Positions 52,584 through 61,739 of a stretch of 64,000 nt of DNA are shown here, one piece after another. Source of the stretch: DASUTB01 sp036374835 (GTDB taxonomy: Bacteria > Actinomycetota > Actinomycetes > Jiangellales > Jiangellaceae). The number at the start of each line of letters is the position of its first letter. Within the stretch, counting starts at the first letter, position 1. The position numbers were made by a program, and so were the translations under genes. The stretch spans positions 1 through 64,000 of the forward strand of contig DASUTB010000136.1 in the NCBI GenBank assembly GCA_036374835.1. Reading direction: 5' to 3'. The notes under the pieces were generated by a model. The model worked only from the letters and a program-made list of their open reading frames with translations, made no database searches and was not told where the DNA came from.

Positions 52584-52774
52584 GATTTTACCTCCGTGTC
52601 CCTTGCTACGCCTCCTGTCGGCGATGCACCTGTCCTGAGGACGAAGTGGCGGGGAGAAGGGATACAGCACGGCGCTAGGTGCGGTCGCCTTTGCGGTGCG
52701 TCGATGTGAGGTGTATCGCTCGCGTTCGCCAACTCGTCCTACCGAAGTACCAGCCCAAGTAGGAGGCGATAGCG

Positions 52775-54301
52775 GTGGCGACCGACGCGGCGGTGTTGGA
52801 AATCAAGACGAGTGGACCGCTGAAGCGGGCCAAGATGAGGCCGACCACTGCCCCGGCGTTAGGCCAGACGTGGATGGTCGCGGTCGTTGCAGTCGCGCCC
52901 TTTCTCGTCGCGCTCGAGGACCACGCGATGGTCATCGCGCTGCCCTCGCTGCAACGTGATCTTGGTCTCGGCCTTGACGGGCTCGAGTGGGTGGTCAACA
53001 TCTACTCGCTGACCTTCGCGGTGCTGACGCTCGGAGGGGGATGGCTCGCGGATCGTCTCGGAACCCGGCCGGTGTTTCTCGCCGGAGTGACGCTTTTCAC
53101 CGTCGCCTCCCTGGCCGCCGCCTTGTCATCCAGCGGCTCTCTGCTGATCGGAATGCGTGCGACACAAGGAGCAGGAGCGGCACTCATCGGCCCGGCGGCA
53201 CTTGCCATCCTGGTCAAGTCCTTCGCCGGCTCGGGGCGCGGCCTTGCTATTGGCGTGTGGTCCGGCGTCGTGGCCAGCGCGACGGCCAGTGGCCCCCTGA
53301 TTGGCGCGATTCTCACCGAGACCGCCGGCTGGCGGTCGATCTTCTTCCTTAACGTCCCACTCGGAATCGCCCTGTTGATCACAGCGCGTGTCTCGCTGCC
53401 GGCGCCTCTAGCTTCGTCCCGTGGATCGCGCATCGATATCGCCGGTGTGGTCACGTCCGCACTCGCCTTGTCGGCCGGCGTCTTCGGGGTAGCCCAGGTG
53501 GGCAATTACGGGTGGGCGTCGCCGAGGGTCTGGAGCGTCCTGGGGATCGCCGCTGTGGCCTTCGTGATCTTCGTCGTGGTCGAGCGACGAGCCCCGGCAC
53601 CACTGCTGGACCGCTCGCTTCTCCGGCTGCCCAACTTCCTTGTGGCCAACCTGATCGGGCTCCTCAACGTGGCTGTGATGTGCAGCATGCTGTTCTTCCT
53701 GTCGCTCTATCTGCAGCTTGGCGCCGGAATCCCGGCGATTCGGGTCGGGATCGTGCTGCTTCCGTTCACCGTGCTGATCGCAGCAATCGCGCCGCTGGCC
53801 GGATGGCTTACATCCCGCATCGGCGCGCGACTGCTCAGCGGCACTGGACTGGCGCTGGTGGTAACCGGACTCGTCCTGCTGGGTGGGGTCAGCGCCGGAT
53901 GGGGACCGGCACAGCTCCTGCCCGGACTGCTCGCCACTGGAATCGGGATCGGGCTCGCCACGACGCCGATCACAATGGCGGCGATGGAACACGTGTCGAC
54001 CGAGCGTTCAGGTATTGCCAGTGCGACGCTGAACGCCTCCGGAATGGTGGGCATGTCCCTCGGCATCGTGATGATGGGCGCCATTGTGGCGGCTCGGCTG
54101 CCGGCTGACCTTGCCCGTGACACTGCCGATCCGGAAGCCTTCGCGGCAGGCGTCGGAAGTGGCCTCACCGTCAACGCCGCATTGGCTCTCATCGCCGCTG
54201 TCCTCGCGGTCGCCATGATCCGTGGCCGCCGTGTTTCTTCGTTCGGCGGAAGACGCCCCGGGCGACGGCGCTCAGGGACGATGCTTGCTGCTGATTCATG
54301 A
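52775..54301 (+). CDS. DHA2-family MFS exporter (EmrB/QacA type)
   Basis: The 508-residue protein has about 14 TM segments and DHA2 signatures (ALPSLQRDLGL near TM1, GGGWLADRLGTRPVF at loop 2-3, GPLIGAILTETAGWRSIFFLNVPLG). It should export drugs or toxic organics by proton antiport. GTG 52775 follows GGAGG. Confidence 0.9.
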   Translation: MATDAAVLEIKTSGPLKRAKMRPTTAPALGQTWMVAVVAVAPFLVALEDHAMVIALPSLQRDLGLGLDGLEWVVNIYSLTFAVLTLGGGWLADRLGTRPVFLAGVTLFTVASLAAALSSSGSLLIGMRATQGAGAALIGPAALAILVKSFAGSGRGLAIGVWSGVVASATASGPLIGAILTETAGWRSIFFLNVPLGIALLITARVSLPAPLASSRGSRIDIAGVVTSALALSAGVFGVAQVGNYGWASPRVWSVLGIAAVAFVIFVVVERRAPAPLLDRSLLRLPNFLVANLIGLLNVAVMCSMLFFLSLYLQLGAGIPAIRVGIVLLPFTVLIAAIAPLAGWLTSRIGARLLSGTGLALVVTGLVLLGGVSAGWGPAQLLPGLLATGIGIGLATTPITMAAMEHVSTERSGIASATLNASGMVGMSLGIVMMGAIVAARLPADLARDTADPEAFAAGVGSGLTVNAALALIAAVLAVAMIRGRRVSSFGGRRPGRRRSGTMLAADS

Positions 54302-54439
54302 CGTGCCCAGATTTCTAGGGCCGAAAGTCCCAGCCTCGAAGGGGCTTTCAGCAGGCGTGGCTCACCTGGGGCCGGCGTAGCTTGGTCTTAAGCCCACCTG
54401 AGTCGTGGGCAGGTCGCAAGGGGCCGAAGGGAGGCTCCC

Positions 54440-55069
54440 ATGAATGCTTTCGACGCGCAGGTTGACCTTGATCTAGGTCAAGTGGTTCTGGAGCATCGCC
54501 CCCGGATCTACCGCTATCTGCTGAGCATGGCCAAGGATCCCGTGGTGGCGGAGGATCTGACGCAGGAGACATTTCTCCGGACACTGCGAAGAATCGGATC
54601 ACTGCGAGATCGTTCGGCGCTCGTGCCGTGGCTGTACAGGCTGGCAACCAACGTCTTCGTTGATTGGGTGCGCACCGAGGGTAGGCGGCGGCTCGCGTAT
54701 GCCGACGGGCAAGACCGCGATGGAGCCGACCTGATTGGGCAGATACCCGACCCCACGGCGCGCGTAGACCGTCGCGTCGAGCAGTCGGAAATGAGTGAGT
54801 GCGTGCAACACTTCGTCGACGACCTTCCGGACGACTTTCGCTCGGTGATCCTCCTCCATGACGCCCACGGCTTGTCGAACCCCGAAATCGCGGAGATGCT
54901 CGGGCTGACGTTGGCGACTACCAAGATCAGAATTCATCGCGGGCGGCTTAGACTACGCCAGGCACTCGAGGTGGGTTGCGAGTTCGAGCCCGACGACCGG
55001 GGAGTTACCGTGTGTGATCCGGTGTCCCCCGAGCAAGCCGACAAGCGGCGCGCCACCCGATCTGCCTAG
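54440..55069 (+). CDS. ECF-type RNA polymerase sigma factor
   Basis: The 209-residue protein has sigma region 2 (AEDLTQETFLRTLRRIGSLRD) and region 4 (LSNPEIAEMLGLTLATTKIRIHRGRL). A C-terminal tail of about 30 residues has two Cys (CEFEP..VTVCDP), which might sense redox or metal. No anti-sigma gene is next to it. It could control the SHOCT/AhpD/DHA2 cluster. AAGGGAGG precedes ATG. Confidence 0.9.
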   Translation: MNAFDAQVDLDLGQVVLEHRPRIYRYLLSMAKDPVVAEDLTQETFLRTLRRIGSLRDRSALVPWLYRLATNVFVDWVRTEGRRRLAYADGQDRDGADLIGQIPDPTARVDRRVEQSEMSECVQHFVDDLPDDFRSVILLHDAHGLSNPEIAEMLGLTLATTKIRIHRGRLRLRQALEVGCEFEPDDRGVTVCDPVSPEQADKRRATRSA

Positions 55070-55107
55070 CCATGTCATCTTGGAGATCTCGGCGGCCGTA
55101 CATATAA

Positions 55108-55138
55108 CGTGATAGCCCGCCATCGGCGGGCTATCACG
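55108..55138. terminator. Perfect 14-bp hairpin
   Basis: Bases 55108-55121 pair fully with 55125-55138 around the loop ATC. It lies between the convergent sigma-factor and SHOCT genes. No T run follows, so it is either an actinobacterial hairpin terminator working in both directions or a palindromic binding site. Confidence 0.65.
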
Positions 55139-55210
55139 GCATTGGCCGACTCTGAATTCGACGGCGGCGCAGCGACCTATGATCTGGAGTCAGATGCGAT
55201 CGCCCCGCTG

Positions 55211-55513
55211 TCAATGGTGATCGTTCACCTCTTTCTCTCTGCCGGCAGAGCTGATGTCCGCGAGCGCCTCACGAAGCCGGTTGTACTCGTCGAAATCGAT
55301 CTCACCATTGACTAGCCGCAGCTCTAGGTCCTGTTCAACAACGTCCGTCCCATAAGGGACTGAAGTTTGCTGCCTAGGTCCATTCATGTGATCCCGGTGA
55401 TTGGACATGCGACCATGACCCATCATCCGCCCCATGAGAACGACGCAGGCCACCATAAAGACGGCAGCCACCAAAAAGCCCGGCGACCCCCAGCCATAAC
55501 CGCTCCACATCAT
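55211..55513 (-). CDS. Small membrane protein with SHOCT domain, His/Met-rich
   Basis: The 100-residue protein starts MMWSGYGWGSPG, has one TM segment, then a His/Met-rich stretch (GRMMGHGRMSNHRDHMNG) and a SHOCT-like end (LRLVNGEIDFDEYNRLREAL). The Met/His run could bind a metal such as copper. GGAGGGG precedes ATG 55513. Confidence 0.75.
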   Translation of the reverse strand: MMWSGYGWGSPGFLVAAVFMVACVVLMGRMMGHGRMSNHRDHMNGPRQQTSVPYGTDVVEQDLELRLVNGEIDFDEYNRLREALADISSAGREKEVNDHH

Positions 55514-55725
55514 CACTAATACCCCTCCTTCACTAGACCCCGCCTCTGGGACTTTCCCAGATTCTCGGGAACTCGATTGGCACACCGCATCGTGCGGCCG
55601 CCATTTGCTTCACTTGCACGGCCACAATGACACGTCGCTATCATGGCCTCGCGCGAAGAATCCGGTTTAACGGACGCAGACTCCTCACGTTCATCGTCGA
55701 GCATTGGGATACCTCCTCACCAAGC

Positions 55726-55965
55726 TCATCGTCGAAATCGGACTTTGGACGGCTTCCCCTCTACGGTGGAGAAGCCGAAAGGCAGATACAGGGGACAGAA
55801 GCCGGTGGTACCGCTGACCAGACCAAACAGGCCGATCGCCGCGAGCACCAGGCCCAGAACACCGCCTTGCAGTCCATCCAGCAGGAGCAGACCGCCAGGC
55901 AGCAGAACGATGCCGATCGTCAGCCGCACTGCCCGATCAAGCGCACCTTCGTTGCGGTGGAGCAT
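55726..55965 (-). CDS. DUF2892-like inner membrane protein
   Basis: The 79-residue protein begins HRNEGALDRAVRLTIGIVLL and ends GTTGFCPLYLPFGFST, the YgaP-like DUF2892 pattern with two TM segments and a C-P motif. AAGGAGGTG precedes ATG 55965. Often found with rhodanese or redox genes; role unknown. Confidence 0.8.
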   Translation of the reverse strand: MLHRNEGALDRAVRLTIGIVLLPGGLLLLDGLQGGVLGLVLAAIGLFGLVSGTTGFCPLYLPFGFSTVEGKPSKVRFRR

Positions 55966-56432
55966 CTCAATCACCTCCTTCCGTGATGCGTCCTTCATGC
56001 AGGACGAAAAATGCAGCCGAAGGGATACAGATGTGAGGCCCAGCGAGTAGGCCGGCGTTATGGCGCGCCGCATCGGCTACCAGAGCAGCGTCCCGCCGTC
56101 CGGGGTGATCGCCATGCTGTTTGGAAACGCCACATCGTCGGCGACCCACCGGTGTGCGGACCAGTGTCGGCCGCACCGACGTATGCCTCCGCTCTGGCCG
56201 GAGGTGTGGGCGATTGTCCGGCGCGCGGAGCCGTAGGTTCGTAGCGTCGGCGGTCGGTGCCAGGCTGGCGACCCCACCGCCGGCGATCATCACAAGGGTG
56301 CAGCCGCCGCTCCTGGCAGCACTAAGCGTTGCTAGCCAAGAATGGACTCGAATAGGGACGCTCACGGATCTTCGCGTGCATGTCGACCGCTGCTGGCCGC
56401 AGCTGCCCGCACACGGTGGGCGAAGCGAGGTG
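55966..56432. other. Decayed stretch between DUF2892 gene and GNAT relic
   Basis: No intact gene is seen. It holds a gluconolactonase-like remnant near 56045-56152; the rest has only short unsupported frames. Confidence 0.5.
56045..56152 (-). pseudogene. SMP-30/gluconolactonase-like fragment
   Basis: On the minus strand WVADDVAFPNSMAITPDGG reads like the SMP-30 signature (usually VADGxxFPNGMAVTPDG). It runs into TLLW-stop; a shift of frame continues as VADAARHN, as expected of the family. Neither end of a full gene is found, so it is a small frameshifted remnant. Confidence 0.4.
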
Positions 56433-56657
56433 CTACTTGCGGGTGAGCGGCGTCGACTCGCGCGTCATGAACCAGCTGGTGACGCCGAGGACTTCGGCCT
56501 CCGCGGTCACGTGGTAGCCGAAGCGCTTGTAGAGACGAACGTTCTCGGGCTTGTCGGTCTCGAGGACGAAAGCATCCTCCGCCGGTCGAGGCGTTGGCAG
56601 TACTCGGCCAGAGCGTGCTGCCGTCGCCCCGTCCTTCCTGACTTGGGCCAAGATCAC
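56433..56657 (-). pseudogene. Frameshifted GNAT acetyltransferase C-terminus
   Basis: The minus strand encodes LETDKPENVRLYKRFGYHV, the typical GNAT C-terminal part. The preceding helix (LAEYCQRLDRRRM) lies in another frame, so at least one frameshift separates them, and no N-terminal domain is present. Confidence 0.6.
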
Positions 56658-56716
56658 GCCGCGTCAGTGATCATCAGGCGTTGACCTGGCGGTTTGTGCA
56701 ACGCGCCGCAGCGGGG

Positions 56717-57544
56717 TCAGCCGTAGAGATTCGTGAAGTTGTCGCGCAGGATAGCGTCCGCGAGCTCGCCATCACCGGCTGCTGCGCTAAGACGAGCGAG
56801 TTCGCCAACGTAGTCGCCCCACGGTTCATCGCTGGCGAACAGGAGCCGATCCTGGCCGATCCCACGCCGCTCGATCTCTTTCACCAACCAGCGCGGTGCG
56901 AATCCGACGGCCCAGCTCGTGTCCGTGTAGACCTGTTTGCCCGACTCGATCCAGTCGAAGAAGCGGCTGCCGATGAGCTTGATGTGTGCGCTGACCCCTC
57001 CGCCGAGGTGTACCAGATGGATCTTCACGTCGTCGCCGTAGCGCTCGACGAGGGAGCCGACCTGATCGATGTCGGACGCGCCGCCCGACGAGGTGTGCAC
57101 GTGGACGACGTGACCGAACGAGCGCGCCGTGTCGAAGATCTGCTCGATCTGCGGCGCGCACTCCGGGTCATCGACAGAGCCGCCGAGGAGGAAGCTCGTC
57201 TTGAGAACCTTCACGCCCGTCTCGCCGGCGTGCGCCAAGGCCTGTGCGTTGAGCTCGGCGTCCTGGGGTCGAGGTGAGACCCACAAGCCACAACTGATCC
57301 TGTCGTCCGCCGCGGCCGCCTCCAGTGCGAGCTCGTTGAACGAGAACGACACGGACGCATCAGGGACGCCGTAGTTCGGCATCACCATGGCTCGCTCGGT
57401 GCCCTCGGCATCGAGGTCGGCCAGAAGCTCCCTGACCGTGCCGCGAGCGGAACTGTCGGGGTGGACCGGTGGGCCACCGTAGAACGGGAAGGCCGGAAGC
57501 AGACCGATGTGGCGGTGGGCGTCGTTGACGAGTTTGGAAGCCAT
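56717..57544 (-). CDS. Amidohydrolase_2 family protein
   Basis: The 275-residue protein has an altered metal start NDAHRHIG, VHVHTSSGG, IHLVHLGGG and LLFASDEPWG, consistent with the Amidohydro_2 fold. The first motif has H-x-H as in the family. ATG 57544 has no clear ribosome site; an ATG at 57565 is possible. It lies upstream (in transcription) of the GNAT relic and beside the XRE-cupin gene. Substrate unknown. Confidence 0.8.
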   Translation of the reverse strand: MASKLVNDAHRHIGLLPAFPFYGGPPVHPDSSARGTVRELLADLDAEGTERAMVMPNYGVPDASVSFSFNELALEAAAADDRISCGLWVSPRPQDAELNAQALAHAGETGVKVLKTSFLLGGSVDDPECAPQIEQIFDTARSFGHVVHVHTSSGGASDIDQVGSLVERYGDDVKIHLVHLGGGVSAHIKLIGSRFFDWIESGKQVYTDTSWAVGFAPRWLVKEIERRGIGQDRLLFASDEPWGDYVGELARLSAAAGDGELADAILRDNFTNLYG

Positions 57545-57630
57545 GGTGCGGACTATACTGCACATCCATATCGGATAGTAGAGGCCAAGCCGATCGTAGG
57601 CCTCGCCGGTTGCTTATGCGCGTAGAGCTC

Positions 57631-58245
57631 TTACGAGTCCCGCAAGGCGATCCAGAGCGCGCGCACCTCCGACTCGCCTTCGTTCGCCCAGTGGTGGGGT
57701 TGGTCGCCCATGAAATGGAGCGCGTCGCCGGGCCCGACCTCGTGCCGGGTGCCCGCGATGTCGAAGGTCAGGTTGCCCTCGAGCGTGAAGACCAGTTCCT
57801 CGCCGGCGTGGATGAGCGGCTTGTCGCCGCTGTCCGCGCCGGGCTCGACCGTGGCGAGCGCGGCCGCACTACGGAACGGGGTGTAGGGGCCGGACACGCC
57901 GGCAAGCGTCAAGCCTTCATGTGGAGTGAACAACGTAGGGCGGTCCGAGGCCGGCGTGAACGCGACCGGCTCGGGTTGACCCTCGTCCTGTTCTATGAAG
58001 TAGGTCACGGGGTGACCCAGGGCATTGGCGATCTTCAACAAGGTCGTGATCGTCGGCACCATGTCGTTTCGCTCGATCTTGTGGATGGCCGCCGCAGATA
58101 CCTCCGCCTTGTCCGCCAGCTGCTGCAGCGACAATCGCTGCTCCTGCCGGCGCTTCTTCACCTTGGGGCCGAGGGAGCCCACGATCCCGTCGACGTGCTC
58201 GCCGATCCTGGCCGAGGCTGTAGACGTGCGCTTGGTTTCGGTCAT
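57631..58245 (-). CDS. XRE-cupin transcriptional regulator
   Basis: The 204-residue protein has an XRE helix-turn-helix (LSLQQLADKAEVSAAAIHKIE about residues 39-59) and a C-terminal cupin with GEELVFTLEGNLTF and GDALHFMGDQPHHWAN. This PuuR-like layout senses a small molecule through the cupin. AAGGGA precedes ATG 58245. It diverges from the flavoprotein gene at 58354 and probably controls it. Confidence 0.9.
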   Translation of the reverse strand: MTETKRTSTASARIGEHVDGIVGSLGPKVKKRRQEQRLSLQQLADKAEVSAAAIHKIERNDMVPTITTLLKIANALGHPVTYFIEQDEGQPEPVAFTPASDRPTLFTPHEGLTLAGVSGPYTPFRSAAALATVEPGADSGDKPLIHAGEELVFTLEGNLTFDIAGTRHEVGPGDALHFMGDQPHHWANEGESEVRALWIALRDS

Positions 58246-58353
58246 GTCGGGTATCCCTTGACACTCGGATGGCATGAAATATAGTAAACGAAAGTCAATC
58301 ATGGTGGGCGGCATGGTGGCATGCTCGTCGTCCACTATCAGGCGGAGGCCGTA

Positions 58354-59691
58354 GTGACGCAGAGGATCGTAGTCGTCGGTGGCGGAGCGGCAGGGATGGG
58401 CGCGGCCGGCGGCGCCAAGGCCGTTGACCCCGATTGTGACGTGACGGTCTACACCGGATTCGACGATGTCGCCTACAGTCCGTGTGGGATTCCGTATGTG
58501 CACGGTAAGGAGATCGACAGCTTCGAACGGCTGTTCCTCGCTTCCAAGCAGGCGTACGTCGATGCCGGGATCGACGTCCACTATAACGCCAACGTCACCA
58601 AGATCGACCTGAATCGCAAGATGGTCGAGGCCGCGGGCGAAGGTGAAGTCTTCTGGGACACTCTCGTGCTTGCGACCGGTTTCAACTACGCCGACCCGGG
58701 GGTTCCCGGCGGAGATCTCGGTGGCCTTTACTATGTCAAGGACATCCGCGAGGCGGTCGAATGGGACAAGGTCCTCGACACCGTCAAGTCGGCGGTGGTG
58801 ATCGAGGCCTCGCCCTTGGGCGTGGAGATGGTGACCGCCCTCGCCCATCGGGGCATCGATACCCACCTGGTGGACCCGAGCCCGTGGCCGATGTCCGCGA
58901 TCGCCGATCCGGACATCATGGAGCCGGTCGAGGAGTCCTGGACCGAGCTCGGTGTCACAACGCACTTCAACACCACACTGACAGCTTTCGTCGGTGACGG
59001 CCGGGTGCGGGCGGTGCAGACGTCCGACGGTGAGATCAAGGCCGACCTCGCCGTCGTGTGTACCCACAAGGAACCCAACACCGCTCTCGGCGTTGCCGCC
59101 GGCATCAAGACGGGCTCTACCGGTGGCTTCATCGTCGACGAGCGGATGGCGACGTCTCACTCCGGGGTGTTCGCGGCCGGGGATTGCGCAGAGATCCCGA
59201 ACGGTCTTACCGGCGTCCCGCTCCAGGGACTGACCGGAAGCCACGCCTATGCCCAGGGCAAGACGGCGGGTATCAACGCGGCCGGCGGATCGCGCGCCTA
59301 CAGCGCCGTCTATGTGCCCTGGGGCACCGCGGCGGGCAAGTGGATCATCGGCGGTGCGTCCCTCGGTGAGACCACCGCGGCCGCGCTCGGTATCCCGTAC
59401 GTCGTGGGTAGCGCGCAGGGCATCTCGCGAGCTCGGTACTACCCCGGTGTCAAGCCTGTCAAGGTCAAGTTGCTCGCCGAGCCGGGCAGCTTGCGACTGC
59501 TCGGGGCACAGATGGTAGGCGGCGAAGGGATCAAGGAACGCGCCGACTTCCTCGCGGTGGCGATCAAGTTCGGCCTGTCGCTGCACGACCTGGCCCGCAT
59601 GGAGAACGTCTATTCGCCGGCGATCGGCGCACTCAACGAACCGATCGTCGTTGCCGCCCAAAGTGGTATCGACGCCCAGCAAAAGAGCTGA
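58354..59691 (+). CDS. FAD/NAD-dependent CoA-disulfide-reductase-like oxidoreductase
   Basis: The 445-residue flavoprotein has FAD motif VVVGGGAAGMGAA, the active Cys in YSPCGIPYV (about residue 43), and FAAGDCAEIPN near the end, typical of CoA-disulfide reductase/NADH peroxidase relatives. The second dinucleotide site reads VIEASPLGVEM in place of GxGxxG, so NAD(P)H binding may differ. GTG 58354 follows GGAGG. It leads a short plus operon with the next two genes. Confidence 0.88.
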   Translation: MTQRIVVVGGGAAGMGAAGGAKAVDPDCDVTVYTGFDDVAYSPCGIPYVHGKEIDSFERLFLASKQAYVDAGIDVHYNANVTKIDLNRKMVEAAGEGEVFWDTLVLATGFNYADPGVPGGDLGGLYYVKDIREAVEWDKVLDTVKSAVVIEASPLGVEMVTALAHRGIDTHLVDPSPWPMSAIADPDIMEPVEESWTELGVTTHFNTTLTAFVGDGRVRAVQTSDGEIKADLAVVCTHKEPNTALGVAAGIKTGSTGGFIVDERMATSHSGVFAAGDCAEIPNGLTGVPLQGLTGSHAYAQGKTAGINAAGGSRAYSAVYVPWGTAAGKWIIGGASLGETTAAALGIPYVVGSAQGISRARYYPGVKPVKVKLLAEPGSLRLLGAQMVGGEGIKERADFLAVAIKFGLSLHDLARMENVYSPAIGALNEPIVVAAQSGIDAQQKS

Positions 59692-59693
59692 CG

Positions 59694-60017
59694 ATGTCCA
59701 TCTCCCGTTGGCTGCGGAGCAATTCCGAGCACTATCTGCTGATCGCGGCGCAGGAACGGGTCGCCCGTCGGCACGAAGCCCGCGCCCCTCGACCGCCGCA
59801 TGGACTCCGCGACTTCGTTTGGCTACGAGTCTTCGTACCCGTCTATCGGGCGCTGCCATGGCGGCTGCGCCACAAGATCATGCTGACGATGCCGGGAAGT
59901 CACCGTCGGCAGTGGGCGGCACCGCCGCGCTCATCGCACGGTTCAGCCGTGCCATCGCACTTCCCGAGCACATCAACCCAACAGAAGGAGTCCGGCAATG
60001 GCACAGATCGTGGGTGA
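59694..60017 (+). CDS. Small basic protein of unknown function
   Basis: I do not recognise this frame of up to 107 residues firmly. The first 75 residues (SRWLRSNSEHYLLIAAQERV, then FVPVYRALPWRLRHKIMLTMPGSHRR) look like a real helical protein; the last 30 overlap the next gene start. It begins 3 bp after the flavoprotein stop, as in an operon. Codon bias fits coding. A shorter real gene or chance frame is possible. Confidence 0.5.
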   Translation: MSISRWLRSNSEHYLLIAAQERVARRHEARAPRPPHGLRDFVWLRVFVPVYRALPWRLRHKIMLTMPGSHRRQWAAPPRSSHGSAVPSHFPSTSTQQKESGNGTDRG

Positions 60018-60483
60018 ACGCGTCCAGAAGGGCGATGCGATCGTCGACTACGAAGACAAGGTGTTCGAGGACATCCAGGCCGAGCCTGGGGAGAAGGCGT
60101 ACATCCTGATGCACACGGTGCCCTTCGAGGGCTCGGTGGGGCTCGTCAACATGTTGACCGCAACACGGATCAACCGGAAGGGCTTCGACACCCACCTCGT
60201 GCTCTATGGGCCGGGCTCCCTGATGGCTTCGGCCGCGCGCGGGTACCCCAAGGTCGGCGACGAAGCCTTCCCGGGCGCACTGGGGTACAACAAGCAACTC
60301 CAGACGTTCATGGACGAGGGCGGCCATGTCTACGCATGCAGGTTCTCCGCGGCTGCGCTCTACGGCATGCGGGAGATCGACATGATGGAGGGCGTGAAGC
60401 CGATCAACCCGCTCGACGTGCTCGACTCGGTGCTGACGGCTCGACGCGAGAACGCCCTCATCATGCAGACCTGGACGGTCTGA
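59998..60483 (+). CDS. MSMEG_0572/Sll0783-family protein
   Basis: The 161-residue protein matches the MSMEG_0572/Sll0783 family, known from nitrogen-starvation response and Nit1C clusters: DYEDKVFEDIQAEPGEKAYI, VPFEGSVGLVNMLTATRI, then INPLDVLDSVLTARRENALI and the end QTWTV. The fold is DsrE-like. No nitrilase, radical SAM or other Nit1C genes are visible in the window, only a MSMEG_0565-like glycosyltransferase next door. Confidence 0.85.
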   Translation: MAQIVGERVQKGDAIVDYEDKVFEDIQAEPGEKAYILMHTVPFEGSVGLVNMLTATRINRKGFDTHLVLYGPGSLMASAARGYPKVGDEAFPGALGYNKQLQTFMDEGGHVYACRFSAAALYGMREIDMMEGVKPINPLDVLDSVLTARRENALIMQTWTV

Positions 60484-60514
60484 GTCCCTCACCGACGGGG
60501 CACCCGGGTTGCGT

Positions 60515-60545
60515 GGGGCCGCCGCTGCTCGAGCGGCGGCGGCCC
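60515..60545. terminator. GC-rich hairpin between convergent genes
   Basis: GGGGCCGCCGCT and AGCGGCGGCGGCCC can form a strong stem around GCTCG with a small bulge. It lies between the convergent 59998 and 60567 genes and can stop both transcripts. Confidence 0.65.
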
Positions 60546-60566
60546 GGCGTTTCGCCGCAACATGGC

Positions 60567-61739
60567 TCAGCTCGACAGATCGGCGTACAAGACGGCGTGC
60601 TCTTCGGCGGCGCGTTGCCAGCTGAAATTCGTGACCAGTTCCCGACCTCCGCGGATCAGAGTCTCACGCAACGTCCTGTCGGTCACCATCCTGTACATGC
60701 CCGCCGCCAACGACTCCGGATCGCCTGCCTGCGTCATCACAGCTGTCTGATCGGATGTGAGGTACTCGCGGAGCACGGCGATATCGCTGGACACGACCGG
60801 TAGCTCGGCCGCCATGGCCTCGAGGACGGCCAGACCCCAGCCCTCCTTGACCGACGGGAAAGCGAGTGCGTCCGCGCTGCGATACCACTCGTGCAGTTCG
60901 GCGTCGCTGATCGAGCCCGCCAAGATGACATCGCGTCCCAGCTGAAGGCCGAGCGTAGGCAGCGTGTCCAGAACTTCGTCACGGTATCGGGTGTAGTCCT
61001 GGAACGAGTGTCCGCCGACGACCACCAGGGCAGGTCCGGGATCGAGCCGTTGCGCGAGGATCCTCATCGCCTGAACGAGGAACGTGCTGCCCTTGCGCGG
61101 TTCGATGCCGCCGACCGACAAGAACACGAAACGTCCATCGACGCCCGCCTGCCGTCGCAGGGCGACGCGCCTTTCGCGGTCGATCGGAGGAAAACGATCG
61201 GCGTCGACACCGTTGTGAATGACGACCGCATCGACTTCGTACTCGGCCCGCAACCGGTTGCGCCAGTCCTCGCTCACGACGACCAACCGGTCCGGTTCCT
61301 CGATGGCTTTGCGCTGACAATCGATCAGGGCCGTTGTGGTGAAGTCGTCGACATGGTGCACCGTCCGCACGACTTGCACGCGGGCGCCCGCATCGCGGAC
61401 TCGCGCCGCGGCGCGTGCGGAGATGCAGTCTTGGGTGTGGAAGATGTCCACTTCGTCGGCGATCTTCGACAGCCCGGCTTCGAGGTCGTCGATCGCCGTG
61501 AACACCCGCTCCTCCAAGGTGTCGGCCCGCGGAGAGGGCGAGACCAACGAGTACGGCGCGCGCACTGGCCGGAAGAAGTCCTGCTCAGGGTCGCCGAGCG
61601 CGACGATGCGCACTCGCATCTCCCGGTCCGCCATCGCGCCCGCGAGTGACACGGTATGGACGACTCCGCCGCGAGGTTTGGTCGAATAGGTGACCAGCGC
61701 GACTCTGGGCTCGCCCGCTCGGGTACCGGCGCCGTTCAC
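60567..61739 (-). CDS. GT4-type glycosyltransferase, MSMEG_0565-like
   Basis: The 390-residue protein shows N-terminal LVTYSTKPRGGVVHTVSLA, FLSVGGIEPRKGS at the domain link, and PSVKEGWGLAVLEAMA, the E-x7-E GT4 motif. The first stretch resembles MSMEG_0565-type glycosyltransferases, which go with MSMEG_0572 genes. GTG 61739 overlaps the FdrA stop (GTGA). Confidence 0.82.
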   Translation of the reverse strand: MNGAGTRAGEPRVALVTYSTKPRGGVVHTVSLAGAMADREMRVRIVALGDPEQDFFRPVRAPYSLVSPSPRADTLEERVFTAIDDLEAGLSKIADEVDIFHTQDCISARAAARVRDAGARVQVVRTVHHVDDFTTTALIDCQRKAIEEPDRLVVVSEDWRNRLRAEYEVDAVVIHNGVDADRFPPIDRERRVALRRQAGVDGRFVFLSVGGIEPRKGSTFLVQAMRILAQRLDPGPALVVVGGHSFQDYTRYRDEVLDTLPTLGLQLGRDVILAGSISDAELHEWYRSADALAFPSVKEGWGLAVLEAMAAELPVVSSDIAVLREYLTSDQTAVMTQAGDPESLAAGMYRMVTDRTLRETLIRGGRELVTNFSWQRAAEEHAVLYADLSS

